DNA of 48,004 nt from Legionella bononiensis (GCF_016786215.1 NZ_JADOBG010000016.1:1-48004); one strand, 5' to 3'; positions 28,129-37,700 are shown, counted from the first letter of the stretch. Notes: generated by a model from the sequence alone, not told the origin. Numbers and translations: made by a program.

Positions 28129-29319
28129 TTAAACCAGGAGTCCCCAAATTTCATGCATCAATAACGCTATGGATACAAGAATCACTGCACATTGAGATAT
28201 TCTTCCACCTGGTACCATAAATTTCGCACTAAAATGCTTCCTGCCAAAATAACACATTAGCGCAGGCAAAAGTAGTAGTAAAATAATGCAGAAAATCCCT
28301 GCATAACTCAAGGCATGCATGTATGCGCCAGGATAAAATATAACAATAAGTAATGGTGGTATAAACGTTAATAGAAACAAGCCAACCCCATGAGTTCCTT
28401 TTTCACGCAATTTCAATCCGTCAGCAAGAAAGCTGTACAAGCATAGTGATACGCCCAGAAATGCGGTGAGCATGCATATGGATGTGAAAAAATTAAAAAA
28501 GGCGCTAATGGTTGAATTGTGCACTTTGTCTGACAATAAACCGGCTAGAGCACTTGTTGTATGGGGATTTTGCATTAAGCTTTCAAGACCCTGACTTCCT
28601 TCAGAGGGCAGAGTACCAATAATGACGGCATCCCAGGCTAGATAGCATATTAATGGTATTAAAGAACCGATAAAAATAACTTTTTTTAATGTTTTGATGT
28701 CATCATCAAAATATTCTCTTAAGTTCGGGACTATAATGGCAAAGCCAAAAGAGGTAATCAATATCATAATTGAACCCTCAATATATCGCAGCTCCCCATG
28801 TTGAAAATGGTGCATTTCAATATGGGGTGCTATCAGGATAATCAGCAAAAAATAGACGGCTAATTTACCAAACATAAGCGCTCGATTAGCTAAATCAACA
28901 TAATGAATGCCACCATAAACGATCAAACCAAAAATCAAGGTAAATAAGGTGCTGGCTTGCCATTCATTGAGATGTAGTCCGACTTTAAATAGCAAACTAT
29001 TGAGTACATCAGCTCCTCCAGAAACGTAGGCGGAGAGCAGGGTATATAATAAAAACAGATAACTTATCCAGGCAGCTAATAATCCATAGTTTCCCAAAGT
29101 GGCCGCTGCCATAGAGACCATGTGTTTCCCTCTGGGTAAATAGAGATTTGCTTCAAGGATAAAAAATGCTCCAAGCGTCATAAAGGCCCAGCAGACAAAC
29201 AGGACTATAGACGACTGCCAAAATCCAGTAGCAGCATTGGCAACTGGCAGGGCAAGCATGCCCCCGCCTATGGACGTACCAACAATTAAAAGGATGCCGC
29301 CTATAAATCTTGAACGCAT
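28129..29319 (-). CDS. tyrP: Aromatic amino acid permease, tandem paralogue
   Basis: 396 residues, co-linear with the neighbouring permease throughout: identical LLIVGTSIGGGMLALPV, TSFGFAIIVPNLREYFDDDI against ASFGFASIVPSLRDYFEDDI, and FLGVSLCLYSFLADGLKL. This marks a tandem duplication with considerable divergence. It starts only 9 bp after the stop of an OmpA-like lipoprotein gene, so the two are probably co-transcribed. The ATG at 29319 is preceded by AAGG. Confidence 0.88.
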   Translation of the reverse strand: MRSRFIGGILLIVGTSIGGGMLALPVANAATGFWQSSIVLFVCWAFMTLGAFFILEANLYLPRGKHMVSMAAATLGNYGLLAAWISYLFLLYTLLSAYVSGGADVLNSLLFKVGLHLNEWQASTLFTLIFGLIVYGGIHYVDLANRALMFGKLAVYFLLIILIAPHIEMHHFQHGELRYIEGSIMILITSFGFAIIVPNLREYFDDDIKTLKKVIFIGSLIPLICYLAWDAVIIGTLPSEGSQGLESLMQNPHTTSALAGLLSDKVHNSTISAFFNFFTSICMLTAFLGVSLCLYSFLADGLKLREKGTHGVGLFLLTFIPPLLIVIFYPGAYMHALSYAGIFCIILLLLLPALMCYFGRKHFSAKFMVPGGRISQCAVILVSIALLMHEIWGLLV

Positions 29320-29328
29320 TAATCAGCC

Positions 29329-30021
29329 TTATTTTGTATACATCACCGGAGGTTGGGCTTGTGCAACTAATCCATTAAACCATTGAATCTCAATGCGTCT
29401 GTTCTGCGCGCTTCCATGTATCAGTTTATTATCTGATACGGCATTTTTGTCTCCATAACCTTCAGCTTTGAGTCGACTTGCAGGTATGTTATTTGCCCAT
29501 AGAAAAGTGAGCATGGTTTCTGCCTGCGCCTGGGAAAGCATTCTTTTATGGTAGCGAGATCCGACATTGTCAGTAAATCCTGCTACATAAATACGGCTTT
29601 TCGGATAGAATTTTAATAACCGGATGATGTTATTTAAACCGGGATAGCATAGTTCATTGATTCGTGGACTATTGAACATAAAATATTTATCCGTGGGGAC
29701 GATCAGTAATTTAGTATCTCCGTACTCGATAAACTCAATATCCTGTTTTTTTAAATCCTTGATAATTTTAGGTTTGGAATCCTTATAGAGACCAGTAGCC
29801 GCGCCGATTGCCCCGCCAATGCCCGCGCCAAGCAGCGTTCCGGATACAGTTCCACTGGCTACAGCGCCAATTGCAGAACCAGCTGCTGCTCCTCCGGCTG
29901 TTTTACGGGCGGTGCGTGGATCTGGCCGAAAATTATTAAATGGCGGATGAAAGCAACTACTTAATAAGCAAATCATTAATCCAATGCTGAGGACTCGTGT
30001 TTTAGTTGCGTTGAGTGACAT
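29329..30021 (-). CDS. OmpA-family lipoprotein with glycine-zipper segment
   Basis: Envelope lipoprotein that probably anchors to peptidoglycan. The lipobox is LLSSC with the lipidated C23 (numbered from the ATG at 30021). Residues about 42-80 form a glycine/alanine zipper (AGGAAAGSAIGAVASGT, GAGIGGAIGAATG) that may insert in the membrane. The C-terminal OmpA domain keeps VAGFTDNVGS, the LSQAQA helix, LKAEGYGDKNAVSDN and AQNRRIEI with the peptidoglycan-binding Asp/Arg pair. ATG at 30021 is chosen because AAGGAG sits 5 bp upstream; a GTG two codons earlier overlaps that site. Related OmpA lipoproteins include DotK/IcmN, but the zipper makes identity with DotK unlikely. Confidence 0.88.
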   Translation of the reverse strand: MSLNATKTRVLSIGLMICLLSSCFHPPFNNFRPDPRTARKTAGGAAAGSAIGAVASGTVSGTLLGAGIGGAIGAATGLYKDSKPKIIKDLKKQDIEFIEYGDTKLLIVPTDKYFMFNSPRINELCYPGLNNIIRLLKFYPKSRIYVAGFTDNVGSRYHKRMLSQAQAETMLTFLWANNIPASRLKAEGYGDKNAVSDNKLIHGSAQNRRIEIQWFNGLVAQAQPPVMYTK

Positions 30022-30226
30022 ATCCACTCCTTAGATCAGTAATTTAATCATTATTAAGCATCTGGTTAATTTTCGCAATGCAACTTGAAGGTAATCTTGC
30101 AACATAATTACTTTGGCAGTGGCAGAATGTAAAATAATTCTATTGTATTTAAACGATTAAACGTCATTAACCGGATTGATACCTTCGGTTTCTGCTTCAT
30201 TTCAGGTTTACGAATTATTAATCCAT

Positions 30227-31822
30227 TTAAGATAACAGATATAATTCCTTCATAAACTTATTGATATTGATTGGTTGTTGTATAAATCCAATGTATTTAT
30301 CTGGCCTTACTAAAATAAGAGAGGGCCTTTTTAGACCAAAATGTTGATGAACACGTTGTTGCTCATCAATCCAAAGTGAAATTGAATCATCGGGTTGTAC
30401 TGATTTAGTGGAACTGACCCAATGAATTTTTAATGAGTTGGGATATTTTTGAGCTAAAGTTTTAGCAAAGTGCCGCAATTCAGTCACTTTTTTATTCTTC
30501 AAGCCTTCAAATAGAAACACGTGATGTTGTACTCCCTGAGTAATCACAGTACTGTTTGTGGCTTGTTGGGTTTCATTATGTATTAATTGAAAAGCAGGTA
30601 AGTAATCACCCGCCGCGAGATGTTTGGCGCTTCCTGACTGATGCACTATCGGACTTTTGGCATAGGATATTGCAAGCTCAGCGATATTCTTAGCCATATA
30701 ATTCATGAATGGCTTTATCGAACTTATTAAACGAATTAATAAATTACGAAGTGCCACCAGTACTGGATTGGTGATTAACATCAGTTTGGTCATTTTATCG
30801 GTCGTATTAATGACTCCCTGGCCTACAGGAAAACGCTCTTCATGATAACTGTTTAATAAATCAGGTCTTGCTTTTCCTTTGTCTACCAGAGCCAATTTCC
30901 ATATCAAGTTATAAATGTCTTGAATTCCTGTGTTCAAACCCTGTCCACCCATTGGGCTATGAATGTGAGCAGCGTCTCCTGCGAAAAAAATTCTATCGTA
31001 ACGATATTCTTGAATTTGACGATGATGGATATTGAATTGACTAATCCATACGGGATTTGAAAGGATAGCGGGATCTGAGGCGCGCAGTGTGAATTCTCGT
31101 TTTATATCGTCGAGGGTTGGTTCGGCAGTGTTTTCTTGGGGTGCAGTTAAAACAAGACGATACCGCTTGTTTCTCATAGGGAAACAGGCTAAAGGTCCCC
31201 GATCACTGATGTATACAGTCATATGAGTGTCCGGGATATGCCAATCGATTAATAAATCAGCCAACCACCAGGCCTGTTTGTATTCGGAACCTTTGAATTC
31301 AGCATTAACTTGTTTTCTTACCGTACTATGAGCCCCATCACAGGCAATGAGCCAGCTTGCGTTAAGCAACTCAATTTTATTGTTGGGTTTCTTGATAGTG
31401 GCCGTGATCTCTGTAGGAGATTGAATGACATGAGTTAATTCTGTATCCCATTCGACGTGTACACCTTTTTGCTCGAGGCTTTGATACAATATGCTTTCGG
31501 TCTGGTTTTGGGGAAGATCAATCAAGCAATGTCTGTTGGCTTCAATTCCAGCGAATGAAGTGGATACCAGTATTGTTCCATTGGATTTGAAGACAACTCC
31601 TTCGATTGGAAGTCCCTGTTTCATGACTTCATCCAGAAGGCCGCAGTCCTCCAAAACATCGAGGGTTCGAATATGAAGACCCAGTGCTTTGGATCGTACA
31701 CTCAAGGCGCTTTTTTTATCGATTATTCGACAAGTCAATCCATGTCGCGTGAGTTCATTGGCACAAAATAGCCCTACAGGTCCTGCTCCAACAATAAGAA
31801 CATCAATGTTTTCCAGAGTCAC
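30227..31822 (-). CDS. FAD-dependent aromatic monooxygenase (phenol hydroxylase/PHBH type)
   Basis: Class A flavoprotein hydroxylase of 531 residues. The FAD dinucleotide loop is GAGPVG at 12-17, the DG motif is CDGAHS at 161-166, and the GD motif is FAGDAAHIHSPMGGQGLN with G282 and D283. The C-terminal 130 residues resemble the thioredoxin-like extension of the phenol/pentachlorophenol hydroxylase subgroup (end HFGLKRPSLILVRPDKYIGF). Members hydroxylate phenols, polyketides or other aromatics, and no pathway genes are adjacent to suggest a substrate. The GTG start at 31822 has AAGGAA about ten bases upstream. Confidence 0.9.
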   Translation of the reverse strand: MTLENIDVLIVGAGPVGLFCANELTRHGLTCRIIDKKSALSVRSKALGLHIRTLDVLEDCGLLDEVMKQGLPIEGVVFKSNGTILVSTSFAGIEANRHCLIDLPQNQTESILYQSLEQKGVHVEWDTELTHVIQSPTEITATIKKPNNKIELLNASWLIACDGAHSTVRKQVNAEFKGSEYKQAWWLADLLIDWHIPDTHMTVYISDRGPLACFPMRNKRYRLVLTAPQENTAEPTLDDIKREFTLRASDPAILSNPVWISQFNIHHRQIQEYRYDRIFFAGDAAHIHSPMGGQGLNTGIQDIYNLIWKLALVDKGKARPDLLNSYHEERFPVGQGVINTTDKMTKLMLITNPVLVALRNLLIRLISSIKPFMNYMAKNIAELAISYAKSPIVHQSGSAKHLAAGDYLPAFQLIHNETQQATNSTVITQGVQHHVFLFEGLKNKKVTELRHFAKTLAQKYPNSLKIHWVSSTKSVQPDDSISLWIDEQQRVHQHFGLKRPSLILVRPDKYIGFIQQPININKFMKELYLLS

Positions 31823-31841
31823 GATTTTCTATTCCTTATTT

Positions 31842-32492
31842 TTAATGCAGTTCTAAAATGGTGGTATTAATTTCTGTTTCATCCAGCGTGTTTTTACGGT
31901 TTAATGATTGGGTTTCATTGCCTGCCCTGGGCGGATTAAAAAATGAGATTAGACTTTTCTCTCGATCCGACTCTTTATTCACTCGATCAAAAGTTTTAAA
32001 TTCTTCAAAGCAATTAAATGCATTGTTTATTGAAGCCGCCATTAACAGGGCAGAACCAATGGAAACAATTAATCCATTGATCGGTTCACAGAGCAGTAAT
32101 GGAATTCCTATAGAAACACAGGAAATATAGAGTACAGCGGATGCTGCTGCCCAGAAGAGTAATTCACAGACATTGATTAAATTATGGGCAATAATTTCTA
32201 TCTGTCTGATTTCAGTTAATTCTTCTATTCTGTCAAATGCTTGTTCAGTAGAAAGTTCTCCAGCGCTGACCGAGGTCAGGATTAGAATTAAATTTTGATA
32301 GTGTTCAATGACCCTGATTTTCGCTGATTTACCTTCCGCCTTATTATATTGTCGATTATAGAACGATTTAACCTGACGCAATTGGTCTTCGATGGATTGA
32401 TTTAATTCAAAATTCGCAAACATGCTGTCGAGCCATTGAGTGCAGTTGTCCATATGAGTTTTAAGATCAATTGGATTTTTCATATAAGGCAT
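31842..32492 (-). CDS. Hypothetical protein with a membrane hairpin
   Basis: A 216-residue protein I do not recognise. The first 105 residues are charged and helical, with several short amphipathic stretches (possible coiled coil around 30-65). Two hydrophobic segments lie at roughly 108-132 and 136-156, joined by a short loop, giving a membrane hairpin with both ends on the same side. The tail is hydrophilic and ends ETEINTTILELH. Such an architecture is seen in many Legionella secreted membrane proteins but is not diagnostic. It is 19 bp upstream of the monooxygenase gene on the same strand and may share its transcript. Confidence 0.7.
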   Translation of the reverse strand: MPYMKNPIDLKTHMDNCTQWLDSMFANFELNQSIEDQLRQVKSFYNRQYNKAEGKSAKIRVIEHYQNLILILTSVSAGELSTEQAFDRIEELTEIRQIEIIAHNLINVCELLFWAAASAVLYISCVSIGIPLLLCEPINGLIVSIGSALLMAASINNAFNCFEEFKTFDRVNKESDREKSLISFFNPPRAGNETQSLNRKNTLDETEINTTILELH

Positions 32493-32550
32493 AATTCATC
32501 TCTATAAATATTAAGTGGGTATAATCACATTGGGGTAACTTTTTAATGAC

Positions 32551-32884
32551 TTCGAGGCACGTCATTCCGAGGTTATCCCGTCATCCCAAAGTGCTCCCGT
32601 CATCCTGAAGTGATCACGTCATCCTGAACGCAGTGAAGGATCTCCCCATGTTGGCACAGTACCACATTCAGGAGATCCCTCATTGCATTCGGGATGACGT
32701 GATCACTTCGGGATGACGGGGTCTCCTCGGGATGACGTATCCCCAGGTTATCCCGTCATCCTGAACGCAGTGAATGATCTCCCCATTCAGGCAGAGTACC
32801 ACGTTCAGGAGATCCCTCATTGCATTCGGGATGACGTGATCACTTCGGAATGACGGGATAACCTCGGGATGACGTGCCTCGAAG
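32551..32884. repeat. Nested palindromic repeat cluster of about 330 bp
   Basis: The outer arms 32551-32586 and about 32849-32884 are inverted copies (TTCGAGGCACGTCAT at the left end, ATGACGTGCCTCGAA at the right), with one or two mismatches over about 36 bp. Inside are two copies of the GTCATCCTGAACGCAGTGAA...GGGATGACG palindrome (about 32618-32699 and 32756-32835), separated by further GGGATGACG units. The whole 435-bp gap between 32492 and 32928 is otherwise empty. Confidence 0.9.
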
Positions 32885-32927
32885 TTTTTGAACCGTTACC
32901 AGAGTGGCAGTATATTATTATCAGGAC

Positions 32928-33788
32928 TTACGAAACAATATGATCTTGAAGGCTTTGATATACCCCATCGTTGAGCGTTGTTAATTCATAAGAAGATCCC
33001 AGAGTTGTTCTTAAACGCTTGATGTCCAGCCGTTTTGATCCCTTCATAAATTCCCGTTTCATTGGACTGGCTCTTTCCCAGATTTGTTCCCATGATTCAT
33101 AAGGCGCTTCCTCTACCCCCAGGTATTGTGCAACCAATTGTTGTAAACTGCCCATAGGCGTGGGATGACCATCAGCAATGTTATAGAGGGATTGAGACAC
33201 TTTGCTTTGGCCGAGCAGTGATGCAATTTTTGCTAAATCCTTTACAAAAATATGGTTAGTGTAAGGTGCTTTATCTAATTCCATGACGGGTGTTTTGGCT
33301 TTAACCTCATCAATGGGTAAACGATTCGGACCATATATTCCGGCAATTCGTAGCAGTACTGCGTCAATTTTTTGATGTGTGCAAAAGGACAGCCACTGTT
33401 GCTCTGCATCGAGACGACGTCGTTGACGGGAATGATTGATAAGACAGGGTGACTCTTCATTTACCCACGCTCCTTGATGATCACCGTATACCCCGCTGGA
33501 TCCGAAATAGAGTACCTTCCGGGCTTTTATTAAACTGTGACCAAGAAATTGTTTTAGAAAAACATCATGGTCTCCTTGAGCGGGTGGTGGAATCAGGTAA
33601 TACAGAATTGTATCAGGATCAGTCCACTTAAAGGGTTGATTTAAATCAATTGTTAAATGATTTAAGCCTGGAAGCGCCATCTCGTGATTTAAATGTCGGG
33701 ACAGAGCCGTAACGTTTTGTTTATTTTTTAATAGCTCCTGAGCTAAATAATAGCCGCAATAGCCGTATCCAAGAATTAGATGGTGCAT
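32928..33788 (-). CDS. NAD-dependent epimerase/dehydratase, YeeZ-like
   Basis: Extended/atypical short-chain dehydrogenase fold of 286 residues. The nucleotide loop is GYGYCGYYLA at 7-16. YFGSSGVYGDHQGAWVNE is the block typical of YeeZ-like proteins, RRRLDAEQQW replaces the usual YxxxK helix, and LRIAGIYGPNR follows. Family members are annotated as NAD(P)-binding sugar epimerase-like proteins of unknown substrate. It lies between the repeat cluster and the nuclease gene, on the same strand as the latter, 74 bp apart. Confidence 0.88.
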   Translation of the reverse strand: MHHLILGYGYCGYYLAQELLKNKQNVTALSRHLNHEMALPGLNHLTIDLNQPFKWTDPDTILYYLIPPPAQGDHDVFLKQFLGHSLIKARKVLYFGSSGVYGDHQGAWVNEESPCLINHSRQRRRLDAEQQWLSFCTHQKIDAVLLRIAGIYGPNRLPIDEVKAKTPVMELDKAPYTNHIFVKDLAKIASLLGQSKVSQSLYNIADGHPTPMGSLQQLVAQYLGVEEAPYESWEQIWERASPMKREFMKGSKRLDIKRLRTTLGSSYELTTLNDGVYQSLQDHIVS

Positions 33789-33862
33789 GGATGATTCCTG
33801 CCTGGTTTATTAAATTATAGGGTATGTTGCCAATAGAAACTCTCTTTGTACCTTTGCCCGTT

Positions 33863-36406
33863 TTAATTGGAGTGTTCAGTCGCTCTGAACCGGCAGAGAT
33901 TTTGGAAATCACATTGTTCACAGAGTGCCGCGGTTGCAGGTTGAGGTAGACAGAACCCTTTTTGAAACTCTTCTGCCAAATCAGTTAATTGCAGCTGCCA
34001 CTCGTTACGGCGATGCTCCCAGGACTCTTCTGCTTTTAATGCGCTGACGCCTTTTATATCCAGTTTATTCTCGCTTAAACCGCTGCAGAGTATTTTACCC
34101 GTTTTTAATTGGATTAATAATAAAGTATTAATTTCTTTATCAAGAAGTGCATACAGTAATAATTGTGGTTCCGTAGGTCGTTCTTCATTCCATGGTTTAC
34201 TGGCAGGCAGACTGCTTTTATAGTCGATGACCCATTTGGAACCTTCAACGCAATCCAGACGATCAACTCGTACGGTAAAATCCAGCCCAGCAAGATTCAG
34301 TGTGTATGACTCTTCCAAGGCAGCTATCTCAAATTCAGGGCGAAGCTTTTCCCATTCTAATAGTGAATGAACCAGTCGTTTGAGGCGAACGAATTCTACA
34401 TCTTTTATCAGAGCAGGCACCGATTCGGAATGGAATTGCCTCATGTTGGACAGGGCCGTTTGAATGGATTGATCAATGTATTGGTGCAGGATTGTGTCAT
34501 TCAATTGCAGTAATTCTTTTTGACTTCCCAGCTGACGCCAGAGTAATTCCATGACTTTATGAACAATAATTCCTTTATCCTTAGCATCCAACCCTTCTGA
34601 AGTCTGTTGAGACGGCTTTGCTTTCAGCCGGTGCTCTGCAAAAGCTTTAAAGGGACATTTTGCCTGATAGGCAAGTAAAGCTGTGCCTCCGGATATTTTT
34701 TCCGTTGTTAATAGGGGAACTATGTACGTTTCATCATGAGGGATTAATTCATCTTGATTTATTGGATCAACCGGGATTGGCATGCCGTCATAAGGAGGAA
34801 AATTAAGGATTAAGGAACACGGTAAATTGGGTGTATCACCCTGAAATCGTGCATAACTGAATACCGTTTCAGCACTTCCCTGTCTGAGTCGTTGCAGGGT
34901 TTGTTTTGCAAAGACTAACTCACGGGCAGGAAGGCTATGAGGCATCAGGAGTTTACGTTGCATGTCCGGTGGAATAAAAGCAGACAATCGTGGTTTCTGC
35001 GGTAAACACTGGTCTGTTAAACCCATGATCCATAAGCTGTCAAATTCACATCCGGATGCTTCCAATAAACCAGATATGTGAATTGGGGCATGAGTTTTTT
35101 GAGCCTGGAAAATGGTGTTATCGGCAAGCTGCATCAGGGCATCAAGCGCTTCATTTTGACTCAGATTAGTACTGATTAAATGCAGTTGCCTGAATTCATC
35201 GAAAAGAGAACTGAAACGATTATAGCACTGATAATTTTCGGAGTTTAATCCATAATCCCCTGGAAATCCAAGCGCGTTTAATCGGTTTTGGAACAGGTCT
35301 ATCCAGTGTTGAGGTGATGCGTTTTCAGGATATACGTTAATGGTCTTTAAACGTTCCGCTAATTGAGGTGCCAAGTGAGTGAGTTCTTTGATCAATGACT
35401 GTAACTGGAATGATGGTTTTTGCAATAACGTGCTGTCTTGCAGTACTTGGGATCGGTTTATAAATTCTTCTTTGGCATTGCCAAGATAAGGTGATTGAAG
35501 CAGTAACGCCGCCTGGAAATGGCTTAGATGCTCAGGTTTCAGATGCAACCAAACCAGGGCATGAGCCACAAGAGGAAATTCGCTTAATGGCTGGCCCAGG
35601 GAAATATTTACTAATTGAGGTTCAAAGTGGTGCTGAATGATTCTTTTTAAGGAACGAGACTCCTGTTGCAAATTGGGAATGACGACCCCAATTTTTTGTT
35701 CTCCTTTATCTATTTTTAATTTCAGCCATGAAATGAGCTGTTGATATTCTTCTTTAATGTCCTTGGCAGCAAAAACTCGAGTGACATCTGTTTGTTGTTT
35801 CAAATCATAACGGTATTGAGCTATTTTGTTGTTGCTCAGATGGTTTTGCAGAGTCAATTGTTGTGGATTAAAATCATCAAAACAGACCCAAATAACCGGT
35901 TGTGAGAATAAAGTATCCGGTGCTTGCAGGATGTACGGAATTATTTGATGTTCATTAATTGCATTCAACACGTCCAACTGCTTATTAAAATGCAGCCACC
36001 ATTTTTGAAATGTACGAGTCTGCGGCGTGTACTGAAACTCAGGGTTTTTAGGATCAATTTGCCATTGTTGGCAATGTTCCCAAGCCTGCATTACGGCGCT
36101 TAACAGGCCTTCGCTGTAAGTTATTTCTGGTTCGGCTTTAATTATTTTACGCCATAAATGTTGGCACTGAGCTTCATTTAATAACACAGGATGCGGCAGT
36201 TCAGGGCGTTGCATGATGAGTTGATTAAAGGATTTTATCAATGCGGTATTGTATGGATAACATTTGGGTTTGGTTACGGTTTTCGTATGACAATAGTTGA
36301 AGTATTCTTGCAGTAATGCGCCACTTAATCGATTGTTAGGGGTTATAACCGTCGCGCCTTGGGCTAATAAATCAAGCAGTGTCTTTTTATTATTTAAATC
36401 CTGCAT
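33863..36406 (-). CDS. PD-(D/E)XK nuclease family DNA repair protein, AddB-like with Fe-S cluster
   Basis: 847 residues. The N-terminal half resembles an inactivated UvrD/AddB-type helicase module (opening TVITPNNRLSGALLQEYF in place of Walker A). The C-terminal nuclease has VDRLD around D715 and VIDYKSS with D728-Y-K730. Four cysteines, C584 in YQAKCPFKAF and C829, C832, C838 near the end, match the iron-sulfur staple of AddB/Cas4-type nucleases. It corresponds to the proteobacterial group annotated as probable DNA repair protein. A helicase partner is expected in related systems, but none is adjacent here. The ATG at 36406 has no obvious ribosome-binding site. Confidence 0.88.
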   Translation of the reverse strand: MQDLNNKKTLLDLLAQGATVITPNNRLSGALLQEYFNYCHTKTVTKPKCYPYNTALIKSFNQLIMQRPELPHPVLLNEAQCQHLWRKIIKAEPEITYSEGLLSAVMQAWEHCQQWQIDPKNPEFQYTPQTRTFQKWWLHFNKQLDVLNAINEHQIIPYILQAPDTLFSQPVIWVCFDDFNPQQLTLQNHLSNNKIAQYRYDLKQQTDVTRVFAAKDIKEEYQQLISWLKLKIDKGEQKIGVVIPNLQQESRSLKRIIQHHFEPQLVNISLGQPLSEFPLVAHALVWLHLKPEHLSHFQAALLLQSPYLGNAKEEFINRSQVLQDSTLLQKPSFQLQSLIKELTHLAPQLAERLKTINVYPENASPQHWIDLFQNRLNALGFPGDYGLNSENYQCYNRFSSLFDEFRQLHLISTNLSQNEALDALMQLADNTIFQAQKTHAPIHISGLLEASGCEFDSLWIMGLTDQCLPQKPRLSAFIPPDMQRKLLMPHSLPARELVFAKQTLQRLRQGSAETVFSYARFQGDTPNLPCSLILNFPPYDGMPIPVDPINQDELIPHDETYIVPLLTTEKISGGTALLAYQAKCPFKAFAEHRLKAKPSQQTSEGLDAKDKGIIVHKVMELLWRQLGSQKELLQLNDTILHQYIDQSIQTALSNMRQFHSESVPALIKDVEFVRLKRLVHSLLEWEKLRPEFEIAALEESYTLNLAGLDFTVRVDRLDCVEGSKWVIDYKSSLPASKPWNEERPTEPQLLLYALLDKEINTLLLIQLKTGKILCSGLSENKLDIKGVSALKAEESWEHRRNEWQLQLTDLAEEFQKGFCLPQPATAALCEQCDFQNLCRFRATEHSN

Positions 36407-36516
36407 CGGCTAAACCATATTGATTTTAAAGTTATTAAGTGAGCATCTTCTTAAAAATTCCGTTAAAAACGTCATCCGAACTTATTGGCAAGTTACTTAA
36501 GTTGTTAATTTTAAGT

Positions 36517-37083
36517 TTAACGATGCGTCGTATGTACCTTATGTGGATGTGCAACTTTTGTTTTTACCAGAGTTGGTTTAGTCACCCGTTTGCGTCGTTC
36601 TTGTGTATGCAGGATATCGTATACTAATTGGCCTCGTAAATACATAGCAGCGAAGCCTGCGATAATTGCGAGAACAATTCCGAATAAAATATAACTGTAG
36701 GCTAAAATAACTAAATAGAAGTAGACCAGGTCATGAAATTTGGCTATTGAAAATAATTTGGCATTTTCTTCACTCATAAATAACAGAAGACCCAGATCAA
36801 AGAGAGGTAATGAGGCGATTACCATAGAAAATCCGAGCCAAAATGTTTTAGACTTATAGGGTTTTTTGCAATGCACAATACTTTCACCAAATACAGCTCC
36901 AGAACAAGCTGCAACGACTATACCTAAAATGACCGCTTGAAAAACAGGTATGATCTGATCAACACCTATAGAATCCAGAAACGCATTAATGATAATAGTA
37001 CCAACCACAGACAATAAACCGAAGTATATCGCAGCCAGTATACGTGGGTTGGACATGGAAAGGGCAGGATCCTGTTTTTTCAT
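36517..37083 (-). CDS. Hypothetical four-helix membrane protein
   Basis: 188 residues with four strongly hydrophobic segments, at roughly 14-36, 44-64, 82-103 and 119-147. A cytoplasmic tail follows, very rich in Lys, Arg, His and Thr (KRVTKPTLVKTKVAHPHKVH). I do not recognise the family. The ATG follows AGGTG. The basic tail suggests contact with membrane lipid or nucleic acid, but that is guesswork. Confidence 0.7.
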   Translation of the reverse strand: MKKQDPALSMSNPRILAAIYFGLLSVVGTIIINAFLDSIGVDQIIPVFQAVILGIVVAACSGAVFGESIVHCKKPYKSKTFWLGFSMVIASLPLFDLGLLLFMSEENAKLFSIAKFHDLVYFYLVILAYSYILFGIVLAIIAGFAAMYLRGQLVYDILHTQERRKRVTKPTLVKTKVAHPHKVHTTHR

Positions 37084-37166
37084 GTTGCACCTGAATATTG
37101 GAATATTCCATATGTATAATTTTAGTACATTTATCCGATATTTGGAGATGTTTAGGTGTATTTTTT

Positions 37167-37700
37167 TTAATCCCTTGATTTTATTTTTTTTAAACCAAGT
37201 TGATGCATTTTGGCTATATTTTGTTCTGGAATTTGTGTGGTATCGCCATAAGCTAAAATCGCTTTTTCCAGCAAATCTTCTCTGAGCAGATGAATCATTG
37301 GATAAGGAGAGCGATTGGTGTAGTTGGATACATCATCGGGATCGGTATCTGCAAAAAAATAATCAGGATGAAAACTGGCGATTTGATAAATACCTTCATA
37401 ACCCTGAAGTACGATCAGCTGTTCCGCCAAATCAATAAAATCCAGATAATTAAAAAAATCTTTAAATGAGTCAGGGTAGACAAGCAATGTGGTTTCTATA
37501 GTTGGATTTTCATCTAATAAACGAATCTCTGACATTAAATCTTCAAGCGAGTCAGCTTTTTTTGTCGTGTTCGAGACACTGATTCTTAAACGATCTTTAT
37601 TAACCGCTCCTTTAGCAAAGGGGCATATATTATGTTCTATAATAAATGAACGTACCCAATTCAAGGTCTCTTCAGTAATTATGCTCTGATTATTCGACAT
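37167..37700 (-). CDS. DUF1415 family protein
   Basis: A 177-residue soluble protein of the conserved DUF1415 family, whose function is unknown. Signature stretches are NICPFAKG near residues 25-32, FHPDYFFADTDPDDVSNYTN and RSPYPMIHLLRED. The conserved Cys, His and Asp residues suggest metal binding or catalysis without proof. Seven to eight dozen bases separate it from the membrane protein downstream. The ATG at 37700 has a distant AGGAAAA. Confidence 0.92.
   Translation of the reverse strand: MSNNQSIITEETLNWVRSFIIEHNICPFAKGAVNKDRLRISVSNTTKKADSLEDLMSEIRLLDENPTIETTLLVYPDSFKDFFNYLDFIDLAEQLIVLQGYEGIYQIASFHPDYFFADTDPDDVSNYTNRSPYPMIHLLREDLLEKAILAYGDTTQIPEQNIAKMHQLGLKKIKSRD

Noticed and set aside
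29329..30021. Identification as DotK/IcmN of the Dot/Icm system
   Set aside because: It shares the OmpA-like domain, but the glycine-zipper segment and the permease neighbour do not fit, and no other dot/icm gene is near.
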